From positions 141,942-205,941 of the forward strand of contig NC_018870.1 of assembly GCF_000305935.1 (NCBI RefSeq): a stretch of 64,000 bases of DNA. The letters are read 5' to 3'. Positions 51,656 to 60,650 of the stretch are shown one piece after another. Both the position numbers and the translations under genes were made by a program. Origin of the DNA: Thermacetogenium phaeum DSM 12270. Its GTDB lineage: Bacteria > Bacillota > DSM-12270 > Thermacetogeniales > Thermacetogeniaceae. The notes under the pieces are model-generated. The model was given only the letters and a program-made list of their open reading frames with translations, searched no databases and was not told the DNA's origin. Numbering within the stretch: position 1 is the stretch's first letter; each line of letters begins with the position of its first letter.

Positions 51656-52825
51656 ATGCCCGATCTGGAAAAAATGCGCCGATTTCTGCAGCCCCGCAGC
51701 CTGAAGAGGGTCTTCGCCATCACCCTGGCCCTGCTTTTGCTGGCTGAAATCGCCACGCCATCCCTCCTGGCGGAATACTACCGGAGGCGCAGCCGGAGCT
51801 ACGTCTTCCACGAACGCCTGCCCCGCAGCTTTGAGAGAATACACCTGGACCTCCCCAGTGCCATCGATTACATCCGGCAGAATGAAGGACGCTACGACGT
51901 CAACGTCCTCTTCCTGGGGGATTCGGTGGCGTACGGGGCGGGTGCCGGGGAGCGGGAGAGCATCCCCGCCTACCTGGAGAAAGAACTGGCGGCCCGCCTG
52001 CCCGGCAGGAAAGTACGGGTCTGGAACCTGGCGGTACCAGGCAGCGAGCCCGGTGATCTCTACTGCCTGCTCCGCCGGGTGGAGGGACTCCGTCCCGACC
52101 TTGTGGTCGCCGACTTTAACATGATCTTCTACGGCAAGGCCAGCATCGAGGACCCCATCGCCTTCGACTGGCTCTACCTGGACGAGGGGCTGCCGGAGGA
52201 TGCGGCAAAGGCCGTCGACCGGATCTATCCCCGCCGGGGGAAAGAGCGCATCGGGGAGTTTTTCGCGCGCCACTGGCAGCTCTACGGGAAGAGGGAGGTT
52301 ATCAATGCCGTCCTCTTCGGCAGCCATCCCCGCAAGAAGCTGGAGGAGCTGGTCCGGGGATGCCTGAGCAGCATTGCACCGGCCGTGCTCCGTTCCGCAA
52401 CAACGGATGAGGCCGCCGGGGCGGAAAAGCCCTTCGAGGATGCGGAAGCCCGCCGCCGGCAGCGGGAGAGGGTGGCTTTCATGTACAGCCCGGCCCCCGT
52501 AGACCCGGCGACCAATGAGGCCTATCTTTTCACGAAGGAGATCCTGGAGCACCTGAACCGGAGCGGTCAGCGTGCCCTGGTCTTCATGACCGACCAGAAC
52601 GTCGAAATCCTGGGGGATCTCATCACCTGCGCTGCCTACGAGCATAACGTCCGGGTGGTGGACGGCCTGCTCCGCAGGGGACCGGTGCCTTACATCAGCT
52701 TTTACGGGAAGATCCCCTCCTGGATGTTCACCGACCACGTCCACCTGAATGCGGCAGGGAACAGACACGTTGCCGGAATACTGGCCGAACATCTGGCGCC
52801 GATGCTGGGAGGTGGGGAGAGTTGA
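51656..52825 (+). CDS. SGNH-hydrolase-like membrane-anchored protein
   Basis: A 389-residue protein with one N-terminal transmembrane helix (RVFAITLALLLLAEIATPSL) and an extracytoplasmic SGNH/GDSL domain: LFLGDSVAYGAGAG (Ser nucleophile at about residue 89), the oxyanion Gly/Asn region (VWNLAVPGSEPGD, VVADFNM) and the C-terminal Asp-His pair MFTDHVHLNAAGN. It overlaps the MBOAT gene by 4 bases. In Dlt- and Alg-type systems such a protein (DltD, AlgJ/AlgX) takes the acyl group from the MBOAT to the wall polymer. AAGGATG lies six bases before the chosen ATG. Confidence 0.83.
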   Translation: MPDLEKMRRFLQPRSLKRVFAITLALLLLAEIATPSLLAEYYRRRSRSYVFHERLPRSFERIHLDLPSAIDYIRQNEGRYDVNVLFLGDSVAYGAGAGERESIPAYLEKELAARLPGRKVRVWNLAVPGSEPGDLYCLLRRVEGLRPDLVVADFNMIFYGKASIEDPIAFDWLYLDEGLPEDAAKAVDRIYPRRGKERIGEFFARHWQLYGKREVINAVLFGSHPRKKLEELVRGCLSSIAPAVLRSATTDEAAGAEKPFEDAEARRRQRERVAFMYSPAPVDPATNEAYLFTKEILEHLNRSGQRALVFMTDQNVEILGDLITCAAYEHNVRVVDGLLRRGPVPYISFYGKIPSWMFTDHVHLNAAGNRHVAGILAEHLAPMLGGGES

Positions 52826-54108
52826 TCTTCACCACCGGAGTTTTCGCCATCTTCCTGGCGGTGGTCTTGCCTGTCTACTGGCTGCTGCCCTGCCGGTGGC
52901 GCAAGGGCTTCCTGACCGTAGCGGGGATGATCTTCTATTTCTACTCCTACCCCCTGCACCTGCTGCTGGTCCTGGTGATGACCGTTGTCACTTATTTAAT
53001 AGCACTGGGGATCCTGAGGGCACGGGAAACGGAAGAGGCGCTCCCTTCTGATGAGAATGGTTCGGGCAGCGATCTGCGAAGAGCGCCCGGAGCGGGGTGG
53101 CCGGCCCTCCGGGCGAAAATCCTGGCCGTCCTGGGGATCTGTCTTGCCGCCGGAGTGCTCGGCTACTTCAAGTACTGGAAGATGGTTGTGGCCACCCTGA
53201 ACGGAATCTCCCGGCACCTGCACCACGAGACGCTTTTCCCGCAGCCGGAGATTCTGGTTCCCCTGGCCATCTCCTTCTTCACCTTTGAATTCATCCACTT
53301 CCTGGCCGACGTCTACCTGGGCAAGATCCGCCGCCACCAGATGAACTTCCATGATTACCTGCTTTTCATCTTTTTCTTCCCCACCCTGGTGAGCGGCCCC
53401 ATCAAGCGCTACCAGGGCTTCCATGAGCAGTCGGAGGGGATGCCGGTTTTCCGGGTGGATGACCTGCTGGAAGGGGCGAAAAGAGTGATCCTCGGCCTGG
53501 CGCAGAAATTCATCCTGGCCGACACCGCCGGGCAGTTCACCGCAGCGCTGGCGACCCCGGAGCAGGCGGGGGCGGGCGCCCTCATCCTGGCCGTCTACGC
53601 CTATTCCTTGAAGATCTACTTTGACTTCGCCGGTTACTCCGACATGGCCATCGGCCTTGCCCGGATGCTGGGCTTCCGGGTGCCGGAGAACTTCGACAGG
53701 CCCTACTTTCAGCCGAACATCGGGGAGTTCTGGCGCCACTGGCACATGTCCCTCTCCTCCTGGATCCGGGACTACCTGTACATCCCGCTGGGCGGCAACC
53801 GCAGGGGCTTCGGGCGCACCCTCTTCAACCTGGTAACCGCCTTCGCCATCTGCGGCCTCTGGCACGGCTCCGCCTGGAACTTCGTGGCCTGGGGCCTCTG
53901 GCACGGCTTCGGCCTGGCGGGGTACCGCATCTGGCGGCGCTGCCTCGGGGACCGCATCCCCCGGGGAGGAGTTTTGCTGCGGGCGGTGAACGTTTTCATT
54001 ACCTTCCACTTCGTCACCGCCGGATGGATACTCTTTGCCTCCCCCTCGATCGGCAGCGCCCTGATCACCTTTCAGAAGATCATCGGGGCAATATGGCGGG
54101 TGCTTTGA
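52822..54108 (+). CDS. MBOAT-family O-acyltransferase
   Basis: A 428-residue polytopic MBOAT protein like DltB and AlgI. About 10-12 hydrophobic spans surround the signature FWRHWHMSLSSWIRDYLYIP and the catalytic histidine in CGLWHGSAWNFVAWGLWHG. PTLVSGPIKRYQGF and FDFAGYSDMAIGLARMLGF are also diagnostic. It should move an acyl group from the cytosolic side to the outside. The start is TTG 52822, overlapping the SGNH gene. No acyl-carrier or DltA-type activating enzyme is encoded beside it. Confidence 0.9.
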   Translation: MIFTTGVFAIFLAVVLPVYWLLPCRWRKGFLTVAGMIFYFYSYPLHLLLVLVMTVVTYLIALGILRARETEEALPSDENGSGSDLRRAPGAGWPALRAKILAVLGICLAAGVLGYFKYWKMVVATLNGISRHLHHETLFPQPEILVPLAISFFTFEFIHFLADVYLGKIRRHQMNFHDYLLFIFFFPTLVSGPIKRYQGFHEQSEGMPVFRVDDLLEGAKRVILGLAQKFILADTAGQFTAALATPEQAGAGALILAVYAYSLKIYFDFAGYSDMAIGLARMLGFRVPENFDRPYFQPNIGEFWRHWHMSLSSWIRDYLYIPLGGNRRGFGRTLFNLVTAFAICGLWHGSAWNFVAWGLWHGFGLAGYRIWRRCLGDRIPRGGVLLRAVNVFITFHFVTAGWILFASPSIGSALITFQKIIGAIWRVL

Positions 54109-54217
54109 GATGCGGGATGCCGGATGTGATGCCTCAGGATGCCGTAGCTTTCATCCAATGGCGCAGCCGTTTTCCGTTGGTGCAAGAGCATTTTTTAACT
54201 GTGAGGGAGGGAGATCT

Positions 54218-54352
54218 GTGCGCACCTTTATGAACTTTTTCATCGGCCTGGGGATCGATTTAGGATGGGGGTTTTTCCTCTTCTTCCTGATCGTCCTCTG
54301 TGTGTTATTCTCAACCGGAGTGGAGGCGCGGTTCATCTATACCGACTTTTAG
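54218..54352 (+). CDS. 44-residue membrane peptide, DltX-like
   Basis: A small protein with one membrane span (GWGFFLFFLIVLCVLFSTG) and the C-terminus ARFIYTDF. That ending matches the F-x-Y-x-x-F pattern at the end of DltX, whose tyrosine is thought to carry the acyl group through the MBOAT. The start is GTG 54218, with GAGGGAGG seven bases upstream. It lies 109 bases after the MBOAT stop on the same strand. Such short genes are usually missed by annotation. Identity with DltX is inferred from place, size, topology and the final motif. Confidence 0.7.
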   Translation: MRTFMNFFIGLGIDLGWGFFLFFLIVLCVLFSTGVEARFIYTDF

Positions 54353-54840
54353 GTTTCTCTTCAATAATTTCAACTGCGGCACAGAGTACTTGACGCTAGA
54401 TGGTATGCCAAACGGTGTTTACCATAAATCATGAATTGGTGACCTGTCACGCTGTAAAGCAGCCGGAATCCCAGTTTGAGGAGGCGGATGATAAAGTCGC
54501 GGCATTTACAGGGAGCTCAGCGACTAGTGGCATGGCTCCTGTTTCAAATCAACATTCCCGATAACAGACAGAGGGTGTTTAAGTCGGCGACTTTCATTGC
54601 TTGCTCAATATAATCGGTGAGCAAAGGAAATCATCTCAGTCTAACCCCCTATTCTTTCTTTTTTTGTGTAATACTTATATCAGATAATTAAAATCAGCGG
54701 TGCCCGGCATAACCTCACCCAAAATGTAATGGCGTTCACGTTATATATATCACATTCCTTCCGATTTCCCGTCGTTCGTAAAAAGCCCGCAAAAAAATTT
54801 TTTCGCGACCGGGAACTTTTTATAACCTTTTAGTGTCTAA
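54353..54840 (+). other. AT-rich intergenic region
   Basis: No supported gene between the membrane peptide and the S-layer-type leader. The region becomes AT-rich after 54600 (ATATATATCACATTCC near 54740) and probably contains the promoter for 55166. Confidence 0.4.
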
Positions 54841-54887
54841 TAAAACGTGAGAGTCGAGGAAGGCCCGTCCAGATGTAGCAGGAATTT

Positions 54888-54990
54888 GGCGGGAGATGTA
54901 GAATATACCTTTCTCGGCGGTTCCTGGTTAGAGCGCCGGCAGAGCGCCGCTGGCGGCGGGGCCTCAGGATCTCCCGCCGAAGCCGGGAAC
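54888..54990 (+). promoter_or_regulatory. Structured leader of the S-layer-type gene
   Basis: GGCGGGAGAT (54888-54897) is a perfect complement of ATCTCCCGCC (54969-54978). TCGGCGG (54914-54920) can pair with the overlapping CCGCCGA, and GGTTCCTGG (54919-54927) with CCGGGAAC (54983-54990). These pairings compete or form a pseudoknot around a GCCGC/GCGGC hairpin. It lies 175 bases upstream of the start codon. It could be an mRNA-stabilising leader. Confidence 0.45.
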
Positions 54991-55165
54991 ACTCACATTA
55001 AAGGAAACGCCAAATACGATACCAGAAAGGAAAGGAGGGATAAGGTGACCTGCAGGCCGACCACCTGCAAGGAAACTGTGAGGCAGAGCCTCAAAACACC
55101 TCAAGCCTGAGAACACCTCGACCAAATCAAATCTTTGAGGAGAAACTTTAAAGGAGGGAAACAGC

Positions 55166-57319
55166 TTGTTAAAGACACGCAAAAGATGGATCAGCCTGCT
55201 CGTAATGCTGGCCATGCTCGTGACTTTTGTGGTGCCGTTTGCAGGGCCGGCAAGCGCAGGTGCTGCATCGTATAATACCGTAACACAGGTTCCAAAATTT
55301 GATCCATCAACAGCAGGAACTATTACATCAGCAACTGTTCAAGTGAAGGTAGATCCGGCTGTTAGTGATATTTTGTCAAAAGCCTGGATTGAAGTGCTTG
55401 ATGCTAATGGAAAACAGTTAAACATTAGGAGTGTTGTTTATTCTTCAAGCTCAGGCATAGGACAGTATACGTTAACCGCATTAGACAGTAAGAAAGCTGA
55501 ATTGACATTTACACCAGATGGTAGTAAAGATAAAGCTACATTTAATTTTACTGTCGATTTTTATGGTAAAGATTGCGCTGCCGGTGACGTAAGTTTGAAT
55601 TTCTTCAATACGAGCGGACAACTTGAGGGTGGTAAAGTCGTTGTCGCCAGGGCTCTTGGTGGCCAGGTTGAACTCGCTCTTGTTGGGAGTGCACCCACCT
55701 TTGGCGTAGATACCTACGGAACCGTAACGATTCGGCTGACCCAAGCTGTCTCGGGTTCCTTGAAAAGAGGTACTGAATCTGTTAAGATCAAGTTACCGGC
55801 GGGATTCAAGTGGTCCAATCCAAGTCCAGGCAGCGGTGCTGTAACCGCCTCGGTTACGACCGATGAGCCACGCTTGCTTAAGGTTAATGTGAGCACGGAT
55901 ACAACAACCTATCCTTCAATTCCTAGCGTTGTTGACATTTCTGCGAGAGTGCAGGTTGACGATGAAGACGTGGCCAAGACTGGTGACGTTGTGGCAACCA
56001 TTGAAGGTGGCAATGATACGACCGTCACGCCGTCTGAGATAACCGTAGCGAAGTACGCTGAGTACGGTGTAAAGGTCAGTGTGGCTAGCGTTAAGACCCT
56101 CCTGTCGGGCATCTTGGATGAAAAAACCGACAAGATCACCATTGAAGAGCTCGTCGAGGACTCGCTGATCAATGGAAGAAAAGTCACAGTTGAGCTGCCC
56201 GATTGGGTCAAGATCAGGGATTGCATTGATCGTAGTTCGGATCTCACCAGTTATGCCACAAGCTTAACTTGGAGCGACAACAAGTTGACGTTCTATCCTT
56301 CGGGCGACAAAGGTGATACGAGGAAGTATGAATTTAAGCTGAAGCTCAGCATAGAAGCCGGTAGAGCAGGCGACATCGAGGCTGCGGTGAGCGGTGCTGG
56401 TGCGCCCGAGACCAAGGTCGTCGTGGCGAAGGCCGCGCCGGCGGTGAGCGGAACGGCTACGCCAACCGACGTTAAGATCGGCGTGCAGGCCCAGGCCGCG
56501 CCTGACCTGGTGATCACCGAAGCGGCGGGCGGCGCTATTAAGCAAGGTACAAATCGTAGCATTGCCATAATTCTGCCGTCGGGTGTCACCTTTGCTGCGA
56601 CGCCTACAGTTGAGGTAGTTTCTGGAGATCTTGAATTAAAGGCGGATCAGGCCCGGGTCACGGATGCGGTCTATACCAGCGATAACACTGTCACGTATGG
56701 TTCGAACCGCGTGTTCGAGGTGCCGGTTAAGAGCGAAAGCTTGAGGGCCAGCACAATTAAGATCTCGGGCATCAAGCTGACTCTCGACCGTACTGTGCCG
56801 GAGGGTGACCTGAAGGTTAAGATCGGCGGGTTAGCTGTAGTTGAGAATTATGGAACAGGTGACAACGAATTCCGTACCGACGCTGCTGCAGAGGTTGTCC
56901 TGGCCAAGTGCGTCACTCCGGCGCCGGGTGAGACCAAGGGTGTGGCAGTCTTCAAGATTGGCGAGAAGAAATACACCGTCAACGGACAGGAATTCGAGAT
57001 GGATGTTGCCCCGATAGCCGAGGCCGGTAGGACCTACCTGCCCGCACGGTTTGTGGCCAACGCCATGGGTGTGCCCGATGCCAACATCCTTTGGGATCAG
57101 GCCAGCAAGACCGTCACCGTCATCAGGGGCGAGCGTTTCGTCCAGATGAAGGTCGGCAGCAAGCAGATCCTTGTGAACGGTATTACCCTGAACATGGATG
57201 TCGCTCCGAAGGTGGTTCCGGGCCGTGTCCTGATTCCGTTCCGCTTCCTGGCACAGGCTCTCGGTGCAGAAGTGGTTTGGGATCCTGCCGACCCGAACAC
57301 CATCATCCTCAACTTCTAA
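55166..57319 (+). CDS. Large exported S-layer-type protein with stalk domain
   Basis: A 717-residue exported protein. The signal peptide (KRWISLLVMLAMLVTFVVPF...ASA) is followed by about 550 residues of repeated beta-sandwich character (LTQAVSGSLKRGTESVKIKL, VKSESLRASTIKISGIKLTL) and a C-terminal pair of copper-amine-oxidase-like repeats: EAGRTYLPARFVANAMGVPD near 620 and VPGRVLIPFRFLAQALGAEV near 690. The start is TTG with AAAGGAGGGAA upstream. A strong ribosome site, long leader and own terminator suit an abundant surface protein. Codon use in the first third is AT-richer than in the rest. Confidence 0.82.
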   Translation: MLKTRKRWISLLVMLAMLVTFVVPFAGPASAGAASYNTVTQVPKFDPSTAGTITSATVQVKVDPAVSDILSKAWIEVLDANGKQLNIRSVVYSSSSGIGQYTLTALDSKKAELTFTPDGSKDKATFNFTVDFYGKDCAAGDVSLNFFNTSGQLEGGKVVVARALGGQVELALVGSAPTFGVDTYGTVTIRLTQAVSGSLKRGTESVKIKLPAGFKWSNPSPGSGAVTASVTTDEPRLLKVNVSTDTTTYPSIPSVVDISARVQVDDEDVAKTGDVVATIEGGNDTTVTPSEITVAKYAEYGVKVSVASVKTLLSGILDEKTDKITIEELVEDSLINGRKVTVELPDWVKIRDCIDRSSDLTSYATSLTWSDNKLTFYPSGDKGDTRKYEFKLKLSIEAGRAGDIEAAVSGAGAPETKVVVAKAAPAVSGTATPTDVKIGVQAQAAPDLVITEAAGGAIKQGTNRSIAIILPSGVTFAATPTVEVVSGDLELKADQARVTDAVYTSDNTVTYGSNRVFEVPVKSESLRASTIKISGIKLTLDRTVPEGDLKVKIGGLAVVENYGTGDNEFRTDAAAEVVLAKCVTPAPGETKGVAVFKIGEKKYTVNGQEFEMDVAPIAEAGRTYLPARFVANAMGVPDANILWDQASKTVTVIRGERFVQMKVGSKQILVNGITLNMDVAPKVVPGRVLIPFRFLAQALGAEVVWDPADPNTIILNF

Positions 57320-57348
57320 CAGGTGATTGGCGGCAAGTTGTTAACTGC

Positions 57349-57392
57349 AAGGGCCCGGGTATCGACCCGGACCCTTGTTTTTGTTTTTAGAC
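57349..57392 (+). terminator. Terminator after S-layer-type gene
   Basis: AAGGGCCCGGGT pairs with ACCCGGACCCTT over 12 positions with one mismatch; TGTTTTTGTTTTT follows. Confidence 0.9.
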
Positions 57393-57557
57393 AGGTAAAA
57401 AAAGAATTCGGGTTATCTGTGAATCGTCTTCGCGCCCTGAAATCATGTTATCTGCCTCTATACCATCTGCGCCATCTCTTGACAATTTCTTGACGTGAAA
57501 GATATATTGGGATGGAGCAATATATACGGTGAGGTATTCAGAAGGGGGATGGCCGGT

Positions 57558-59138
57558 TTGTTAGTTAAAAAACCGCGCAGCATTATGCTTGCCTTGTTTC
57601 TTTTCCTTTGTTTCACCGCAGGGGCTGCCTTGCCTGTGTCCTGGGCGAAGGAGCCCGCGAGCCCGGAATTGAGTCTCAAGGAAGCCGTTCTTATGGCCTG
57701 GTCGAACAGTGAAGATGTAAAAGCGGCTGAACTGGGTGTTGAAAAGGCGGAGGAACAGCGCCAGGATGCCTCGCATTTTGTTGAGATGATACCGGCTTCT
57801 GGGCCCTCGGGAAATCCCAATGCTGCGATTATTTGGACGAACTTTCTCAAGGCCGACATCGCCTGGCAGATGGCTAAAAAGGACCTGCAGCAGAAAAAGG
57901 ACAACATTGTTGTTGATGTGTTTACCAAGTACTATACGGTGATCAACTGTCAGGATAAATTGAAAAAGGCAGAGGTTGATCTGGCCCGGGATGAGGAAGC
58001 TCTTCGGGTGGCAAGGGCCGGCTTCCGGGCGGGTACGGTCACCGGCGCTGCCGTCACCGGAGCCGAGGCCAGGGCCGAAGCATCCCGCAAGGCTCTGGAA
58101 GCCGCCAGGGCGGAGCTGGAAAAAGCTTATATATCCTTCAACAAAGTAGTCGGACTCTGGCCTGAAGACCGCCCGGTTCTCACAGACGCCCTCAGTTTTA
58201 CGCCGTTGGAGATAGACAGCCTGGACGCCGAGGCTGCGCGCGCCGTTGAGAACAGTAAGGACATCTGGAAGCTGAAACAGTTGGTTGCCATCGAGCAGCT
58301 GGACGTGGATTATCCATGGGGCATTGGATCGGGAGGGGTTTCCTATAAGTACTACGATGTGGAGAAGCCCGACGTGGATATTGCCGAGTTGAATGTTGCG
58401 GCGGCGGAGAGCGCCATTAAGGAAAAGGTGCGCACCCTGTATCAGGATATACGTGCCACAGAGGAGCAGTACAATGCCCTTCTTGCAGCAAAGCAGGCGG
58501 CTGAGGAGCAGTTGCGCGTGGCCAGGGCATTGTACGACTGCGGTATGACGACGCTGGAAAAACTTAAGGAGGCCGAGGCCGGATGCGCCGAAGTAGAGAA
58601 TAACATTGCCGGGCTTGTCTATAAACACGCCATTCAGGTGGCCAACTTCAACCTTTTGACCGGGCGGCCGGTTGTCAAAGGCATTTCAGACGAGGAGCTG
58701 GCCGCGGAACGGAAAGAGCAGGCCAAAAGGGATGAAAGTGAGAATACGGAACCGGAGCCTACAGTGGTCAGGTTTGTCATGGGTGAGAAGAGTTTCCGCG
58801 TTAATGACCGGGATGTCGAAATGGACGTCGCTCCCTACGCAATAGATGGGCGTGCATTTCTGCCGGTGCGGTATGCCGCACAGGCCTTGGGGATACCGGA
58901 TGAGAACATCACCTGGGACGGGAAGACCGGGATGGTCACCCTGGTGAAAGGTGACCGGAAGATTACCATGAAGGTAGGGAGCAGGGTGATGCTGGTGAAC
59001 ACCAGGGTTGTCGAGATGGACGTGGCACCTCAGGTGAAGGACGGGAGGGTCTTCCTGCCGGTGCGCTACCTGGGCGAGGCTCTGGGGGCCGAATTCAACT
59101 GGAACTACATCAGGCGCGAGGTCACCGTTACCATATAA
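57558..59138 (+). CDS. TolC-like outer-membrane-efflux domain fused to stalk domain
   Basis: About 526 residues. A signal peptide (KPRSIMLALFLFLCFTAGAA) leads into a TolC/OEP-type region of long coiled-coil helices (LSLKEAVLMAWSNSEDVKAA at the start, IDSLDAEAARAVENSKDIWK, ARALYDCGMTTLEKLKEAEA). Two copper-amine-oxidase-like repeats follow at the C-terminus (DGRAFLPVRYAAQALGIPDE and DGRVFLPVRYLGEALGAEFN). TolC repeats normally form outer-membrane channels, so the fusion is notable in a presumed single-membrane lineage. The start is uncertain: TTG 57558 has AGGGGG nine bases upstream; ATG 57549 directly abuts that site. Confidence 0.78.
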   Translation: MLVKKPRSIMLALFLFLCFTAGAALPVSWAKEPASPELSLKEAVLMAWSNSEDVKAAELGVEKAEEQRQDASHFVEMIPASGPSGNPNAAIIWTNFLKADIAWQMAKKDLQQKKDNIVVDVFTKYYTVINCQDKLKKAEVDLARDEEALRVARAGFRAGTVTGAAVTGAEARAEASRKALEAARAELEKAYISFNKVVGLWPEDRPVLTDALSFTPLEIDSLDAEAARAVENSKDIWKLKQLVAIEQLDVDYPWGIGSGGVSYKYYDVEKPDVDIAELNVAAAESAIKEKVRTLYQDIRATEEQYNALLAAKQAAEEQLRVARALYDCGMTTLEKLKEAEAGCAEVENNIAGLVYKHAIQVANFNLLTGRPVVKGISDEELAAERKEQAKRDESENTEPEPTVVRFVMGEKSFRVNDRDVEMDVAPYAIDGRAFLPVRYAAQALGIPDENITWDGKTGMVTLVKGDRKITMKVGSRVMLVNTRVVEMDVAPQVKDGRVFLPVRYLGEALGAEFNWNYIRREVTVTI

Positions 59139-59248
59139 AAAACGCAGCTGATGCTTTTCGAGTTCACCTGCCGGCACAAGATTTCCAGGAAGGTATTCTT
59201 CAAACCCGTGGATCGCTTTCGTGCTCATGGAGCTGAAGAACCGTTCCG

Positions 59249-59275
59249 CCCCGGCTGTCGCAGCCGGGTTTTTTG
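59249..59275 (+). terminator. Terminator after TolC-stalk gene
   Basis: CCCGGCTG-TCG-CAGCCGGG followed by six Ts. Confidence 0.9.
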
Positions 59276-59459
59276 TTTCAGCCGGACGTATCATGGTTTG
59301 CTCCCATGCCGCTTGTTCAACCGGGTTCGGGAGTAAGCGCAGGGATGCACCGGAACGCATTGTCAGATAAGTGATAGAAACCGCGTACCGCCTAGCAGCG
59401 TAAGAACTTTTTGCGTTGCATTTTTTGACATCTTGCAAACCGGCAGGAAATCAATCCCG

Positions 59460-59623
59460 AACTATCGAATAGCAGTTTATTTATGCGACAAAAGACGGTT
59501 GCCTGCGGGGGGATTTTTCGACCCGGCGGAGGCCGATCGGTTGAAGGAGAACTTAAAGGCCTTTTCCCCGCAGCTGCCGCCCGGTGTCGTCCAGAGCGGG
59601 GATTATCTTGATAAGCGGTGAGG
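59460..59623 (+). pseudogene. Possible gene tail ahead of prenyltransferase
   Basis: A frame reading GGFFDPAEADRLKENLKAFS and PPGVVQSGDYLDKR with GC-rich third positions ends at 59623, inside the leader of the next gene. There is no start or ribosome site. It may be the 3' end of a deleted gene; not recognised. Confidence 0.3.
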
Positions 59624-59635
59624 GAGGGGAAACTT

Positions 59636-60517
59636 TTGGACTACGTCCGGCTGCTTAGGCCGAAACAGTGGCTGAAGAACTTCTTCGTCTTTGCGGCGCT
59701 GGTGTTTTCCCGGAGCGCCTGCGACCCGGTTCTGCTGGGGCGGACGGCGGCGGCCTTCGCCGTCTTCTGCGCCCTCAGCAGCGGGGTCTACGTCCTCAAC
59801 GACATCTACGACCGGGAGCGCGACCGCCTGCACCCGGTGAAGAGGAACCGCCCCATAGCCTCCGGGAGGGTGCCGGTGGGGGCGGCCGGAACTTACGCCG
59901 CCCTGCTGCTCGCCGCCGGAGTAACGGGGGGCTTCCTGGTGAACGCGGAGCTGGGGCTGGTCGCCCTGACCTATGCCCTGCTCATGGCCGGCTATTCCCT
60001 CCGGCTCAAGGAGCTGGTGCTCCTGGACGTCTTCACCATCGCCGCCGGCTTTCTTTTGAGGGTGGTGGCGGGGGTGGCGGCAATCGGTGTCAGCCTCTCC
60101 CCCTGGCTCTTCCTCTGCACCCTCTTCCTCTCCCTCTTCCTGGCCCTGGGAAAGCGGCGCCACGAGCTTTTCCTCCTCTCGGAAGGGGCGGGGGAGCACC
60201 GCCCGGCCCTGGACGGGTACTCCCAGGCCTTTATCGATCAGATGATCTCCATCGCCACATCGGCCACCATCATCTCCTACTCCCTCTACACCTTCCTTGC
60301 CCCCACCTCCCGCCTGCTGATGGTGACGATCCCCTTCGTGCTCTACGGTCTCTTCCGCTATCTCTACGTGATCTACCGGACGGGCGGCGGGGGCGCCCCG
60401 GAGGACGTCCTGGTGGGGGACAGGCCGCTCCAGGCGGCGGTGCTCCTTTGGATCATCACCTGCTTCCTGATCCTCTACCTGGGGGAGGCGCCGGGTGTGC
60501 CGGTGCTGGCGCCGTAG
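59636..60517 (+). CDS. UbiA-family prenyltransferase, decaprenyl-phosphate phosphoribosyltransferase-like
   Basis: A 293-residue membrane enzyme with eight or nine spans. LLRPKQWLKNFFVFAALVFS opens it, the first aspartate motif is NDIYDRERDRLHPVKRNRPI, and YSLRLKELVLLDVFTIAAGF plus LGKRRHELFLLSEGAGEHRP follow. These match the DPPR-synthase branch of UbiA (mycobacterial Rv3806c-like), which transfers phosphoribose to a polyprenyl phosphate. The start is TTG 59636, with GGGAGGGG seven bases upstream. In clostridia the acceptor and product are not established. Confidence 0.85.
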   Translation: MDYVRLLRPKQWLKNFFVFAALVFSRSACDPVLLGRTAAAFAVFCALSSGVYVLNDIYDRERDRLHPVKRNRPIASGRVPVGAAGTYAALLLAAGVTGGFLVNAELGLVALTYALLMAGYSLRLKELVLLDVFTIAAGFLLRVVAGVAAIGVSLSPWLFLCTLFLSLFLALGKRRHELFLLSEGAGEHRPALDGYSQAFIDQMISIATSATIISYSLYTFLAPTSRLLMVTIPFVLYGLFRYLYVIYRTGGGGAPEDVLVGDRPLQAAVLLWIITCFLILYLGEAPGVPVLAP

Positions 60518-60650
60518 CCCCCGGCAGCCGGAGGCCCGGTGCCGGCAGTGATACATCCCGGAATGTCATGGACGAAGTATTGCCATTGACTGGCATAAAA
60601 TCATTGATAAAATGATAGTTAGGAAACGCAGCAGCAAAGGACATGGGGTT

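Noticed and set aside
51629-52792. A 387-codon frame on the minus strand
   Set aside because: Antisense to the SGNH gene, with no recognisable motif; a GC-rich shadow.
52996-54009. A 337-codon frame on the minus strand
   Set aside because: Antisense to the MBOAT gene; low-complexity Gly/Glu/Val composition.
54847-55110. An 87-codon plus-strand frame before the S-layer-type gene
   Set aside because: It covers the structured leader; no domain, and the start lacks a ribosome site.
59603-60556. A 317-codon minus-strand frame
   Set aside because: Antisense to the UbiA-type gene, with low-complexity Gln/Glu/Gly-rich translation.
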